From Halobacillus ihumii (GTDB lineage: Bacteria; Bacillota; Bacilli; Bacillales; Halobacillaceae): a stretch of 64,000 nucleotides of DNA. The position numbers and the translations under genes were made by a program. The stretch is from assembly GCF_902726645.1 (NCBI RefSeq), contig NZ_CACVAO010000001.1, positions 2,518,501-2,582,500 of the forward strand, in the 5' to 3' direction. The notes under the pieces are model-generated. The model did no database searches, had not been told where the DNA came from, and saw nothing but the letters and a program-made list of their open reading frames with translations. Shown here piece after piece: positions 34,672 through 42,165 of the stretch (the stretch's first letter is position 1; each line of letters starts with the position of its first letter).

Positions 34672-35682
34672 TCACAATGTAGGTTCACGGTTACGGAGTT
34701 GAAAAGCCTCAGCTAATAGTTCATAGGATTTCATGCGCTCGTCAAACGGGGAAGCAATGGTATTTACAATAACCTCGTCCACTTGATAATAATTTGCTAG
34801 ACTTTCTATCTCCCCTTTAACTTTTTCCACTGAGCCAACGATCATACGGTTACGGTTTTCCTGGATACGCTGCTCATCAGCCATCGTATATGGATAGCTG
34901 AATGCCTCTTCGGGTGTAGGGAAATGATAGCGAATCCCGCCTTGTTCAATTTTTAACAGAGCTAGGTCTAAACTAGCAGCCAAGAATTCAGCTTGTTGGT
35001 CAGACTCAGCACAAACGACGAATATGGAGACGTTTCCTTGCGGGCTTTGCTGCTGCAGAGAAGGCTGGAAGGCATCTTTATAACGGTCCATGGCTCGTGC
35101 TCCGCCATACCCGCTAATAAAATGCGCAAATGAATAGGAGACACCAAGGTCCGCTGCCACTCTTGCACTTGTTCCGCTTGAACCGAGCATCCAAACCGGC
35201 GGTGCTGTACTCCCTTGCGGAGAGGCAAACACACCCATACCGTGCGGATCTTCTCCGTGTAGATAGGCGATTAGTTCTTCGACTTGTGCAGGATAACCTT
35301 CTATATTTGGAATTTCTCCTCTATTTAAGGCTAAATTGACATTTGGAATACCGCCAGGGGCGCGTCCCACTCCTAAATCTATTCGATTAGGATGCAATGT
35401 TTCCAGGACACGGAAAGTCTCAGACACTTTATAGGCACTATAGTGTGGAAGAAGTATTCCTCCTGTTCCTATCCGGATCTTCTCCGTTTGTGAAGCTAGA
35501 TGGGCTGCTAGCACTTCAGGAGAAGAACCTGCTAAACTATGAGTACTATGATGTTCGGCTACCCAGAACCGGTGATAGCCAAGCTGGTCAGTCCATTTCG
35601 CTAACTCTGTTGTCTGTTGTAAAGCATCACGTGGATTTATCCCTGATAGCACAGGAGATTGATCCAATACACTTAATTTCAT
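34672..35682 (-). CDS. Luciferase-like flavin-dependent monooxygenase (LLM class)
   Basis: A 336-residue TIM-barrel protein. The start LSVLDQSPV, then RFWVAEHHSTHSLAGSSPEVL near residue 40 and RIDLGVGRAPGG near 105, are typical of the bacterial-luciferase-like group with B. subtilis YvbT/YceB. It uses FMNH2 and O2, but the substrate is unknown. Monocistronic, with a terminator directly after it. Confidence 0.9.
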   Translation of the reverse strand: MKLSVLDQSPVLSGINPRDALQQTTELAKWTDQLGYHRFWVAEHHSTHSLAGSSPEVLAAHLASQTEKIRIGTGGILLPHYSAYKVSETFRVLETLHPNRIDLGVGRAPGGIPNVNLALNRGEIPNIEGYPAQVEELIAYLHGEDPHGMGVFASPQGSTAPPVWMLGSSGTSARVAADLGVSYSFAHFISGYGGARAMDRYKDAFQPSLQQQSPQGNVSIFVVCAESDQQAEFLAASLDLALLKIEQGGIRYHFPTPEEAFSYPYTMADEQRIQENRNRMIVGSVEKVKGEIESLANYYQVDEVIVNTIASPFDERMKSYELLAEAFQLRNREPTL

Positions 35683-35800
35683 TTTGTTTTCCCCTTAGTA
35701 ATCATCTCTTGCTATTTATCATCCCATGTGAAAAAACAGAAGGCAAAAGAAAGGATTATAGAATAGGAGCTCTTGCATCAGGTCAGAATTGTGGAAAGTA

Positions 35801-37078
35801 TTATCTGTTCATCAGCCCTAATAGTCCGTAATCAAGCATAAGGGAAGGGGCAACGTCAAAGAGATTCTGAACCTCGAACTGATCCAGTTTCAATGGTGTA
35901 AGAAACACAGCCCCATTACGAAACTCTTCCTTAGGATGATCCGCTAAAAGCTCTCCTTTCGCTAATCCTTCCGTTACTTCTACTATTCTATCTTCTATGA
36001 TCCCTGTTTCGATTTCTCTTTTTTCCAAGCGTCCACGATCGTTCATGACCCACGCTGAGGAGTTTTCTCCATTCTTTAACACGTCATCATAAGCAGCTAC
36101 GGCATCGATGGCCTCAGCCGTTATAATTTCAACGTTTGCATGATAGCCAGGTTTTACTTTTTCCTTGTCTTCTTCGATGACGATTTCAAATGGGTAATGA
36201 CTGGGATGCTGAACATCAACCGACTGAGGGAATGGTTTAATGCTTTCAACTAAACCCTTAACTTCTAACTCTAAGTTCGGTATTCTTACATAAGAATTCA
36301 TCCCTTCTTTTACCTGTTTTCTATGTTCCTCCGAGAGTTCTCCACTGACAATCAAATTACTGGAAGACAGGGTAAGCAAAGGGGGATGGAGGTTTTCAGA
36401 CAAATTCGTTACGACTCCTGAAAATTCACTAGTTACTGTAATCGATTGCCCCGTATCTTCCAGCTGACTCAGCTGATTCTCTACCATAGAAAGGTGAGCC
36501 TGTTTTTGTGAGAGCTGAAGTTCTTTCTCCGCAATGGCTTTCTGTTTCATAAATTCCGTTTCGATGTTTTGAGATTCGCTGTTTTCCTGTTGTGGTTCCG
36601 GGTCTTGTGAGAAGGAATCACCAGGTGAAGATTCAGAGAAAAAAGAAGGCTGGGATGCCGAACCTGTTTCAGGAATTGTAAAGCTTTCGAGCTCATTAAT
36701 GTAGTCTGTGAGGGAGGTGATTTCTCCTTGTAAGCGTGCAGCTTTTGTCTCCAATTGATTCAATTGGTCTTGATAATCCGTGACTTGATATGTATAGAGA
36801 TCATCACCTTCAGAAATCTCATCACCTTCTTCCACTAAGAATTCCTGGAAAACTCCGGATTGTTTATCAAAATAAACAGGGGTGGTTTCATTAGAAGTAA
36901 AAACACCACTTGTATGAATCGATTCAAAGAGGTCCTCCGTAAAGGCAGCCGACCATTCATTAATATAGGATTTTTGTTCTACTTGCTGATCTTTATCGAA
37001 GTAGATGAGGCTGGCATTAAGGGTTAAAAAAGCAATGACTACTAAACCGCAAATTCTTACTTTATAGCGTGTTCTCAT
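35801..37078 (-). CDS. HlyD/RND-type membrane fusion protein, YknX-like
   Basis: A 425-residue protein. One N-terminal membrane anchor is followed by a biotinyl-lipoyl-like half with a GDEISEGDDLYTY turn, a coiled-coil hairpin (about 90-210) interrupted by an S/Q/P-rich insert, and a beta-barrel region around KPGYHANVEI. GGGAGG six bases before the ATG at 37078 sets the start. It is paired with a Yip1 membrane protein as in yknWX, but the ATPase and permease (yknYZ) are absent. The partner exporter may be encoded elsewhere. Confidence 0.85.
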   Translation of the reverse strand: MRTRYKVRICGLVVIAFLTLNASLIYFDKDQQVEQKSYINEWSAAFTEDLFESIHTSGVFTSNETTPVYFDKQSGVFQEFLVEEGDEISEGDDLYTYQVTDYQDQLNQLETKAARLQGEITSLTDYINELESFTIPETGSASQPSFFSESSPGDSFSQDPEPQQENSESQNIETEFMKQKAIAEKELQLSQKQAHLSMVENQLSQLEDTGQSITVTSEFSGVVTNLSENLHPPLLTLSSSNLIVSGELSEEHRKQVKEGMNSYVRIPNLELEVKGLVESIKPFPQSVDVQHPSHYPFEIVIEEDKEKVKPGYHANVEIITAEAIDAVAAYDDVLKNGENSSAWVMNDRGRLEKREIETGIIEDRIVEVTEGLAKGELLADHPKEEFRNGAVFLTPLKLDQFEVQNLFDVAPSLMLDYGLLGLMNR

Positions 37079-37094
37079 CGTCTTCCTCCCTGCG

Positions 37095-37769
37095 TTAGGA
37101 TGTAAGTAGGTGCACGAGATATGTATCATAATGAGTCAGAGCTGCTGTGCCTGCCCATAAGGTCAGGTGCCAAAGAATCACACCTATAATAATTCGGCCT
37201 TTTCTGGATGTGGATAGATAGGAAAGACATTTGATTTGAAACCAAATGATAAAGATCTGAAAAAGGGAGATCGCTCCAAAGAAATAGATCACCCATTCAA
37301 TATTTGTTATGTAAGAAGCTATTACACCAAACGAGAAAGGCGATACATACCAATCTAGTCCGGTATACACCATAAGTGGAATCCATGTAATACGCTCTAG
37401 CAGCATAATTAGTAAAACGCTCATTTGGATGACCATAGTTTTTTGATAGGACAGGCCGAACATAATCCAAAATAACAAGGGTGCAAAGAGCAGGACTCCA
37501 AGAAACAGGAGCAGTCCATATGCTATACGCCCAATTATGAACCAGGCCTTGTACAGTTCATATTCAGTTCCGCTTAGCTCGGTCATATTCATGGACAAAG
37601 GATCAGTGCCCAGGCCAATCCACGCTGTCCAAATGTATGTAAGCACCGTTAACAACATGATGGTGAAAAAAACTTTCCAAAATCGACTTATCGTTTCAGC
37701 TTCCCTTAGCTTAAATAACTGGTCGTCTCGTCGTGTAAACCACTTTATAATTCGGATCGAATAATTCAT
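37095..37769 (-). CDS. Yip1-family membrane protein, YknW-like
   Basis: A 224-residue protein with five membrane segments and a short polar N-terminus. The layout matches the YIP1 family. In B. subtilis YknW helps assemble the YknXYZ exporter that gives resistance to the SdpC toxin. AAAGGA precedes the ATG at 37769; the earlier ATG at 37778 touches that site. It is followed 16 bases later by the membrane fusion protein gene, so the two form an operon. Confidence 0.8.
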   Translation of the reverse strand: MNYSIRIIKWFTRRDDQLFKLREAETISRFWKVFFTIMLLTVLTYIWTAWIGLGTDPLSMNMTELSGTEYELYKAWFIIGRIAYGLLLFLGVLLFAPLLFWIMFGLSYQKTMVIQMSVLLIMLLERITWIPLMVYTGLDWYVSPFSFGVIASYITNIEWVIYFFGAISLFQIFIIWFQIKCLSYLSTSRKGRIIIGVILWHLTLWAGTAALTHYDTYLVHLLTS

Positions 37770-37860
37770 ATGCGTCATCCTTTGAAATCTGTCTACTCCC
37801 TTCTAAGTTTAACTTAATTTGTCAAAGCTTGCTATATCAATCTATCAATTAATGGAAAAA

Positions 37861-37883
37861 CGCCGTCTCTTCATGAGACGGCG
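37861..37883 (-). terminator. Terminator of the marR-MATE operon
   Basis: A 9-bp GC-rich perfect stem (37861-37869 with 37875-37883), TTCAT loop, T run on the minus strand. Confidence 0.92.
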
Positions 37884-37894
37884 CTGAATCGTTC

Positions 37895-39274
37895 TTAATT
37901 CGGGTGGATGGATGCATAGGGAGGAGGGTCCTCCGCTTTTTTAAAAAATAGCTTCCGATCCTTATATAAAAACAAAATAGATAAGGTAAAAGCCAGAATA
38001 TCTGCCAACGGAAAGGCTAACCAAACCCCGGTTACACCAAAGAAGTTTGGAAGAAGTAAGACCAGGGGAATAAGGAATAAAACTTGCCGCGCCATCGAAA
38101 GGATCAGAGCAGGCTTAGCCATGCCAAGTGCCTGATAAAGTCCGCCGCTTACGACCTGTACTCCAATTAGAAACGACATTGCAAACATGATTCTCATAGC
38201 ATGGGCACCCGAGTTAATGACGGTGGGATCCCCCGTAAAGATATGCATAAGAATTTCAGGTAGTGCCATCATCACGATAAAGATAAAAGCAGAAATGATC
38301 GTGACGACTTTCATGCCAAGCATGATGGTCTCTTTTAATCTCGTGAACTGTTTAGCTCCATAGTTATATCCGATAATGGGCTGCATGCCCTGAAGGACTC
38401 CGATCATCGGCATGATGGTAAACATGGTTAACTTATGGACAATCCCGAAAACGCCTACTTCAAAGTCGCCGCCATACTTAATTAACATGAAGTTAATAGA
38501 AATAATCATGACACTTCCGGCAACTTGACGGACGAAAGCAGGCATCCCGATCGTTAGTGTTTCTTTTATGACTGACATTTTTGGTTTTATCTCAGACAAT
38601 CTTAACTCAAGACTCGATTTGCCTGTAAGGAAGTAATGTAAGACCACTATGCTGGTGGAAGCCTGAGAAATGACTGTCGCAATGGAAGCTCCTTGAACAC
38701 CCAAATCTAAAACAAAAATAAAAATGGGATCCAGGATGATATTTAAAACAGCAGGAATAATCATCGTGATCATAGCGAAGCGGGAGTTTCCCTCTGAGCG
38801 AATGATGCTGTTGGTCGTAAAAGAAAACGAAAAAAACACAGATCCAATCATAATGGGGAAAAGGTAATCGACCGCGTAGGGAAGAATGTCAGGGGTAGCA
38901 CCGAACAAAACTAGCAGCGGCTCCATAAAAGTGAAGGCACCTACTATTCCGACTACGCTTACGAGTAAAATAATAAAGATAATATTGCCGAACACTTTAT
39001 TTGCGGCTTCCGGTTTACTCTCGCCAAGCCGTCTTGATATGACTGATGCACCCCCGATTCCAACAGCCGCTGAGATGGCCATCATAATCATCATGACTGG
39101 GAAGCCGATGCTAACACCAGCCACACCGAGGATTCCAACTCCTCTTGCAATAAATAATGTATCAACAACATTATAAAGCGCCATAACAAACATGCCGATC
39201 ATGGCAGGAATAGATAAATTCCATAATAACTTCGGAATCGGCTGGGTTCCTAGACGCTGACTTTGATCTTTCAT
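37895..39274 (-). CDS. MATE-family multidrug efflux transporter
   Basis: A 459-residue protein with twelve membrane segments in two MatE halves. Markers include LSIPAMIGMFVMALYNVVDTLF, GVAGVSIGFP, and EGNSRFAMITMIIPAVLNIILDPIFI near residue 165. It expels cationic drugs using a Na+ or H+ gradient. It starts two bases after the marR stop; the pair is a likely autoregulated operon. The closest functional class is the DinF/NorM-like Firmicute MATE group. Confidence 0.94.
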   Translation of the reverse strand: MKDQSQRLGTQPIPKLLWNLSIPAMIGMFVMALYNVVDTLFIARGVGILGVAGVSIGFPVMMIMMAISAAVGIGGASVISRRLGESKPEAANKVFGNIIFIILLVSVVGIVGAFTFMEPLLVLFGATPDILPYAVDYLFPIMIGSVFFSFSFTTNSIIRSEGNSRFAMITMIIPAVLNIILDPIFIFVLDLGVQGASIATVISQASTSIVVLHYFLTGKSSLELRLSEIKPKMSVIKETLTIGMPAFVRQVAGSVMIISINFMLIKYGGDFEVGVFGIVHKLTMFTIMPMIGVLQGMQPIIGYNYGAKQFTRLKETIMLGMKVVTIISAFIFIVMMALPEILMHIFTGDPTVINSGAHAMRIMFAMSFLIGVQVVSGGLYQALGMAKPALILSMARQVLFLIPLVLLLPNFFGVTGVWLAFPLADILAFTLSILFLYKDRKLFFKKAEDPPPYASIHPN

Positions 39275-39276
39275 AG

Positions 39277-39720
39277 TCAGGACCTCTCTTTTAAATGTTT
39301 TAAGTTTTTTTGAATGACTTCAAGCCATGAGAGCATCATTTGCTGCTCTTCATCAGAAAGTCCGACGCCGATTTCCTTTTCTAAATTCTGAGCAATAGTC
39401 CAAATGGTTTTATCCAGTTGAACTCCCCTGTCGGTCAGCTTAATGAGCTTAGAACGTTTGTCGTTGGGACAGTTATGTTTCGTTATACATTCGTTTTTTA
39501 AAAGGGATTCGATAATCCCGTTCATTGAAGAAGCTTTAATGTACAATCTTTTTTGCAAATCAGTTTGGCTTTGTTCTCCATGATTCGCCAGAAAATATAT
39601 GACTTTCGCTTGTGAATGAGTTAATCCATACTCACTTAGTTTCTCGTTAAATAAATTTTGAATAAAATGGGAGATCACATTGATGTTGTAACCAAGCAAA
39701 GGGTATATGTCACGATTCAT
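39277..39720 (-). CDS. MarR-family transcriptional regulator
   Basis: A 147-residue winged-helix protein. The recognition region (QTDLQKRLYIKASSMNGII, near residue 55) and the wing with CPNDKRSKLIKLTDRG (near 85) are typical MarR features. It probably represses the MATE operon and is released by a drug-like ligand. First gene of the operon. Confidence 0.92.
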   Translation of the reverse strand: MNRDIYPLLGYNINVISHFIQNLFNEKLSEYGLTHSQAKVIYFLANHGEQSQTDLQKRLYIKASSMNGIIESLLKNECITKHNCPNDKRSKLIKLTDRGVQLDKTIWTIAQNLEKEIGVGLSDEEQQMMLSWLEVIQKNLKHLKERS

Positions 39721-39832
39721 AAATTAATTAGCCTCCTAAACAAATTTATTATAAGACAACGAGTGATGAAGGTAAATGATTTTGTACTCCGCCTTTCTAT
39801 TGGTATTCTCTTTTGGTAAAGTTTCAGTAACT

Positions 39833-39857
39833 GATAAAATAGATGCCCATCGGGTAT
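39833..39857 (+). promoter_or_regulatory. Weak sigma-B-like promoter upstream of lipid kinase 2
   Basis: GATAAA (4 of 6), a 13-base spacer and a perfect GGGTAT lie 24 bases before the start codon. Confidence 0.3.
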
Positions 39858-39880
39858 AAGAGTCAGAGGGGGGATACGTT

Positions 39881-40801
39881 ATGCCTCGTTATCAACGTGG
39901 AGTTTTTATATATAATGGGACTGCCCAAAGTGAAGGTCTCAACCAAAGTTTAACCGTTACACTGCCGGTGCTGGCTCAGGCAATTAAAGAGTTAACAGTC
40001 GTGCAGACACATTCACTAGAGGAATTAAGGAAGGTTTGTTATGAGTATGGACCTATCGTGGATGTATTTGTGATTTTAGGCGGAGATGGAACATTGCACG
40101 AATGTATCAACCAATTAGCTCATTTAAAATCCAGACCCGTTATCGCTCTTCTTCCAGGGGGAACGTGTAACGACTTCAGCCGTGTATTAGGCACACCTCA
40201 AAATTTACAGCTCGCCGCAACACAGCTTCTTCAAGGGGAAGAAGTGAAGGTGGACATAGGAAAGGCTGGTAACCGCTATTTTACAAACTTCTGGGGAATA
40301 GGGCTCGTGACAGAAGCTTCTTTTAACATTGACGCAGAACAAAAGAATCGTATTGGTGTATTGAGTTATTTTATAAGCGCCATCAAGACGATGAATCAAA
40401 CAGAGCCATTCTCTTTCACCTTAGGAATTGATGGCGAAACGGTCAGCGAGGAAGCGGTAATGGTATTAGTCATGAACGGGCGGTTTATTGGGACAAAAGA
40501 AGTTCCTCTTCCTGATTCCAAGCTTCAGGATGGCCAGCTGGATGTATTAATTGTGAAGAATTCCAACCTTACTACATTTAAAGAACTCCTCACAATGAAC
40601 AAGCCTGGGGCAGATCCTAGTAAATTCCAGGAGTTATCACATATGCAGGGACAGCAGATCAGTGTAGAGGTGGAAGAGGAAAAAGAGGTAGATATGGATG
40701 GGGAAATTATGGGGAGCACTCCTGCACGGATAGAAGTTCTACCCAATCATTTTACCTTTTTATGTGCAGACCCTGCTGTATTTCATAATGTGCAAGGCTG
40801 A
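39881..40801 (+). CDS. Diacylglycerol/lipid kinase family protein (second copy)
   Basis: A 306-residue DAGK_cat protein with VILGGDGTLHECINQL near residue 67, PGGTCNDFSRVLG near 95, and a VDMDGEIMG C-terminal metal region. It is only distantly similar to the copy at 9931, so it is probably an ancient paralogue with another lipid substrate. AGAGGGGGGA precedes the ATG. A terminator follows, so it is monocistronic. Confidence 0.9.
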   Translation: MPRYQRGVFIYNGTAQSEGLNQSLTVTLPVLAQAIKELTVVQTHSLEELRKVCYEYGPIVDVFVILGGDGTLHECINQLAHLKSRPVIALLPGGTCNDFSRVLGTPQNLQLAATQLLQGEEVKVDIGKAGNRYFTNFWGIGLVTEASFNIDAEQKNRIGVLSYFISAIKTMNQTEPFSFTLGIDGETVSEEAVMVLVMNGRFIGTKEVPLPDSKLQDGQLDVLIVKNSNLTTFKELLTMNKPGADPSKFQELSHMQGQQISVEVEEEKEVDMDGEIMGSTPARIEVLPNHFTFLCADPAVFHNVQG

Positions 40802-40822
40802 ATAAGTAAATAAACATAGATG

Positions 40823-40853
40823 AAATCCACTCTGAAAACGAGTGGGTTTTTTT
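40823..40853 (+). terminator. Terminator after lipid kinase 2
   Basis: A 10-bp stem (40823-40832 with 40840-40849), then a run of T. Confidence 0.88.
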
Positions 40854-40913
40854 AGCTGGAAACAAGGTTTATAGAGCCAGAGATCGAATACTTACTTTAG
40901 AGGAGTGATGAAG

Positions 40914-41303
40914 ATGACAAAAAACTTGCGCCCAGAAGTTCATGCAGTTTTTATACACACTAAAAATCTAAAGAGATCTGCCAGGTGGTACAGTGAATTG
41001 CTGGATCTTCCGTTTTCCGAAGAAAATGTTGAGTCACCGGTTTATAATCTCCCTTTGGAAGGGGAGGTATTTCTGACCATTGATGATCATAAGTTTGATC
41101 CTCATTATAAGTTTGGACGGATAACTAACCCTGTGTTTAATTTTTGTGCTCAGAATTTAGAAAATAGCTTTCGGAACGTAAAAGAGAAAGGGTTCCGCAT
41201 AACAAAAGAAATAGAGAGTTACGGCGACTTTGGCTGGTTCCAAATTCAAGACCCGGATCAGCATGAGGTCATGATTTGCGGTGCAATTGTGGCCCGTTCA
41301 TAG
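40914..41303 (+). CDS. VOC/glyoxalase-superfamily protein
   Basis: A 129-residue protein with the vicinal-oxygen-chelate fold: VHAVFIHTKNLKRSARWYSELLDLPF at the start and WFQIQDPDQHEVMICG at the end, with potential metal ligands H and E. GAGGAG eight bases before the ATG at 40914 sets the start. The next gene encodes an MhqR-type regulator. MhqR controls glyoxalase and dioxygenase genes for quinone detoxification in B. subtilis, so a thiol or quinone stress role is plausible. Confidence 0.82.
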   Translation: MTKNLRPEVHAVFIHTKNLKRSARWYSELLDLPFSEENVESPVYNLPLEGEVFLTIDDHKFDPHYKFGRITNPVFNFCAQNLENSFRNVKEKGFRITKEIESYGDFGWFQIQDPDQHEVMICGAIVARS

Positions 41304-41434
41304 TTTGAACATGGTGTTCTTCTCTTCGGTTATTCTGTTTCAAAGGTTCAGTTCAGTACCTTTGTTTGACAGTGTAATTTTGTTATCTATATACTGTCTT
41401 TAAGTAGAGGACAGATGAGAGGGCGAGGATTATT

Positions 41435-41896
41435 ATGGATGAACAAGAACTATATCGCAAAAAGAAACAAGACCCTTCTTTGAAGCTGTTTGTTGTTCTG
41501 GCAAAGGCTCAGCGTGCAATTGCTGATTTAGTGAAAGATGATATTCAAAGCTATGGTTTGAACACAACAGAATTTGGCGTGTTAGAACTTTTATATCATG
41601 AAGGCGATCAGCCATTACAGAAAATTGGGGAAAAAATTCTATTAGCAAGCGGAAGTATAACTTATGTTGTAGATAAACTGGAGAAGAAAGAATATTTAAA
41701 GCGTGTTCCATGTCCTAATGACCGGCGTATTACGTACGCGGCTATAACGAGTAAAGGGAAAGAATTACTTCATGGAATATTTCCTGATCACTGGAAACAA
41801 ATTGAGATGATCACCGGGGGCTTGTCTGAAGATGAGAAACTGCAAGCCATAGACTTACTGAAAAAATTAGGGAAGTATGCGGACCAGCAAAAATAG
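41435..41896 (+). CDS. mhqR: MarR-family regulator, MhqR-like
   Basis: A 153-residue winged-helix protein. LNTTEFGVLELLYHEGDQPLQKIGEKILLASGSITYVVDKLE is nearly the wording of B. subtilis MhqR, followed by CPNDRRITYAAITSKG. MhqR represses quinone- and aldehyde-detoxifying enzymes. AGAGGGCGAGG precedes the ATG. The VOC gene just upstream is a likely target. Confidence 0.85.
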   Translation: MDEQELYRKKKQDPSLKLFVVLAKAQRAIADLVKDDIQSYGLNTTEFGVLELLYHEGDQPLQKIGEKILLASGSITYVVDKLEKKEYLKRVPCPNDRRITYAAITSKGKELLHGIFPDHWKQIEMITGGLSEDEKLQAIDLLKKLGKYADQQK

Positions 41897-41919
41897 TAGA
41901 ACTATTTCAAAAAATAAGC

Positions 41920-41925
41920 TATAAT
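41920..41925 (+). promoter_or_regulatory. -10 box (TATAAT) for the ABC-F leader transcript
   Basis: A perfect TATAAT with a poor -35 (TAGAAC) lies 35 bases before the leader ORF. Transcription would start near 41932. Confidence 0.45.
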
Positions 41926-41959
41926 GGTTCTATGACTGAAGACAAAGGAGGGAATGATG

Positions 41960-42067
41960 ATGTTATCAAAGCACGTAATAGATCGCGAATTGCTCTATAT
42001 TAACCGTGCGCTTTTTCATGATTTAACTGTACAAGGGATTCGTATGTCCAATTTTACAGTTAAATAA
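41960..42067 (+). CDS. 35-residue leader peptide (uORF) upstream of the ABC-F gene
   Basis: A short frame MLSKHVIDRELLYINRAL... of 35 codons, ending TAA at 42065. AAAGGAGGG at 41944-41952 lies seven bases before the ATG at 41960 (two extra in-frame ATGs at 41954 and 41957), a stronger ribosome site than most genes here. It is followed after 45 bases by an intrinsic terminator and then the ABC-F gene. This is the layout of ribosome-stalling leaders that control antibiotic-resistance ABC-F genes. It lacks membrane or signal features. Function as regulator is inference. Confidence 0.65.
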   Translation: MLSKHVIDRELLYINRALFHDLTVQGIRMSNFTVK

Positions 42068-42111
42068 TGGGGAAAGATAACGTCTCATACCTGAATCTAT
42101 TTTAATGAAAG

Positions 42112-42146
42112 AAAGTCAGAGGTGCCGAGGCCTCTGGCTTTTTTTG
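42112..42146 (+). terminator. Intrinsic terminator/attenuator between the leader ORF and the ABC-F gene
   Basis: An 11-bp stem with one wobble (42112-42122 with 42131-42141), loop TGCCGAGG, then seven T. It lies inside the transcript that starts at the 41920 promoter and ends 20 bases before the ABC-F start codon. Confidence 0.85.
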
Positions 42147-42165
42147 TCTTTAGGAGGAAACGGAA

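Noticed and set aside
35397-35831. 144-codon plus-strand frame over the luciferase-like gene
   Set aside because: Antisense to a clear family member, no ribosome site, no recognisable domain.
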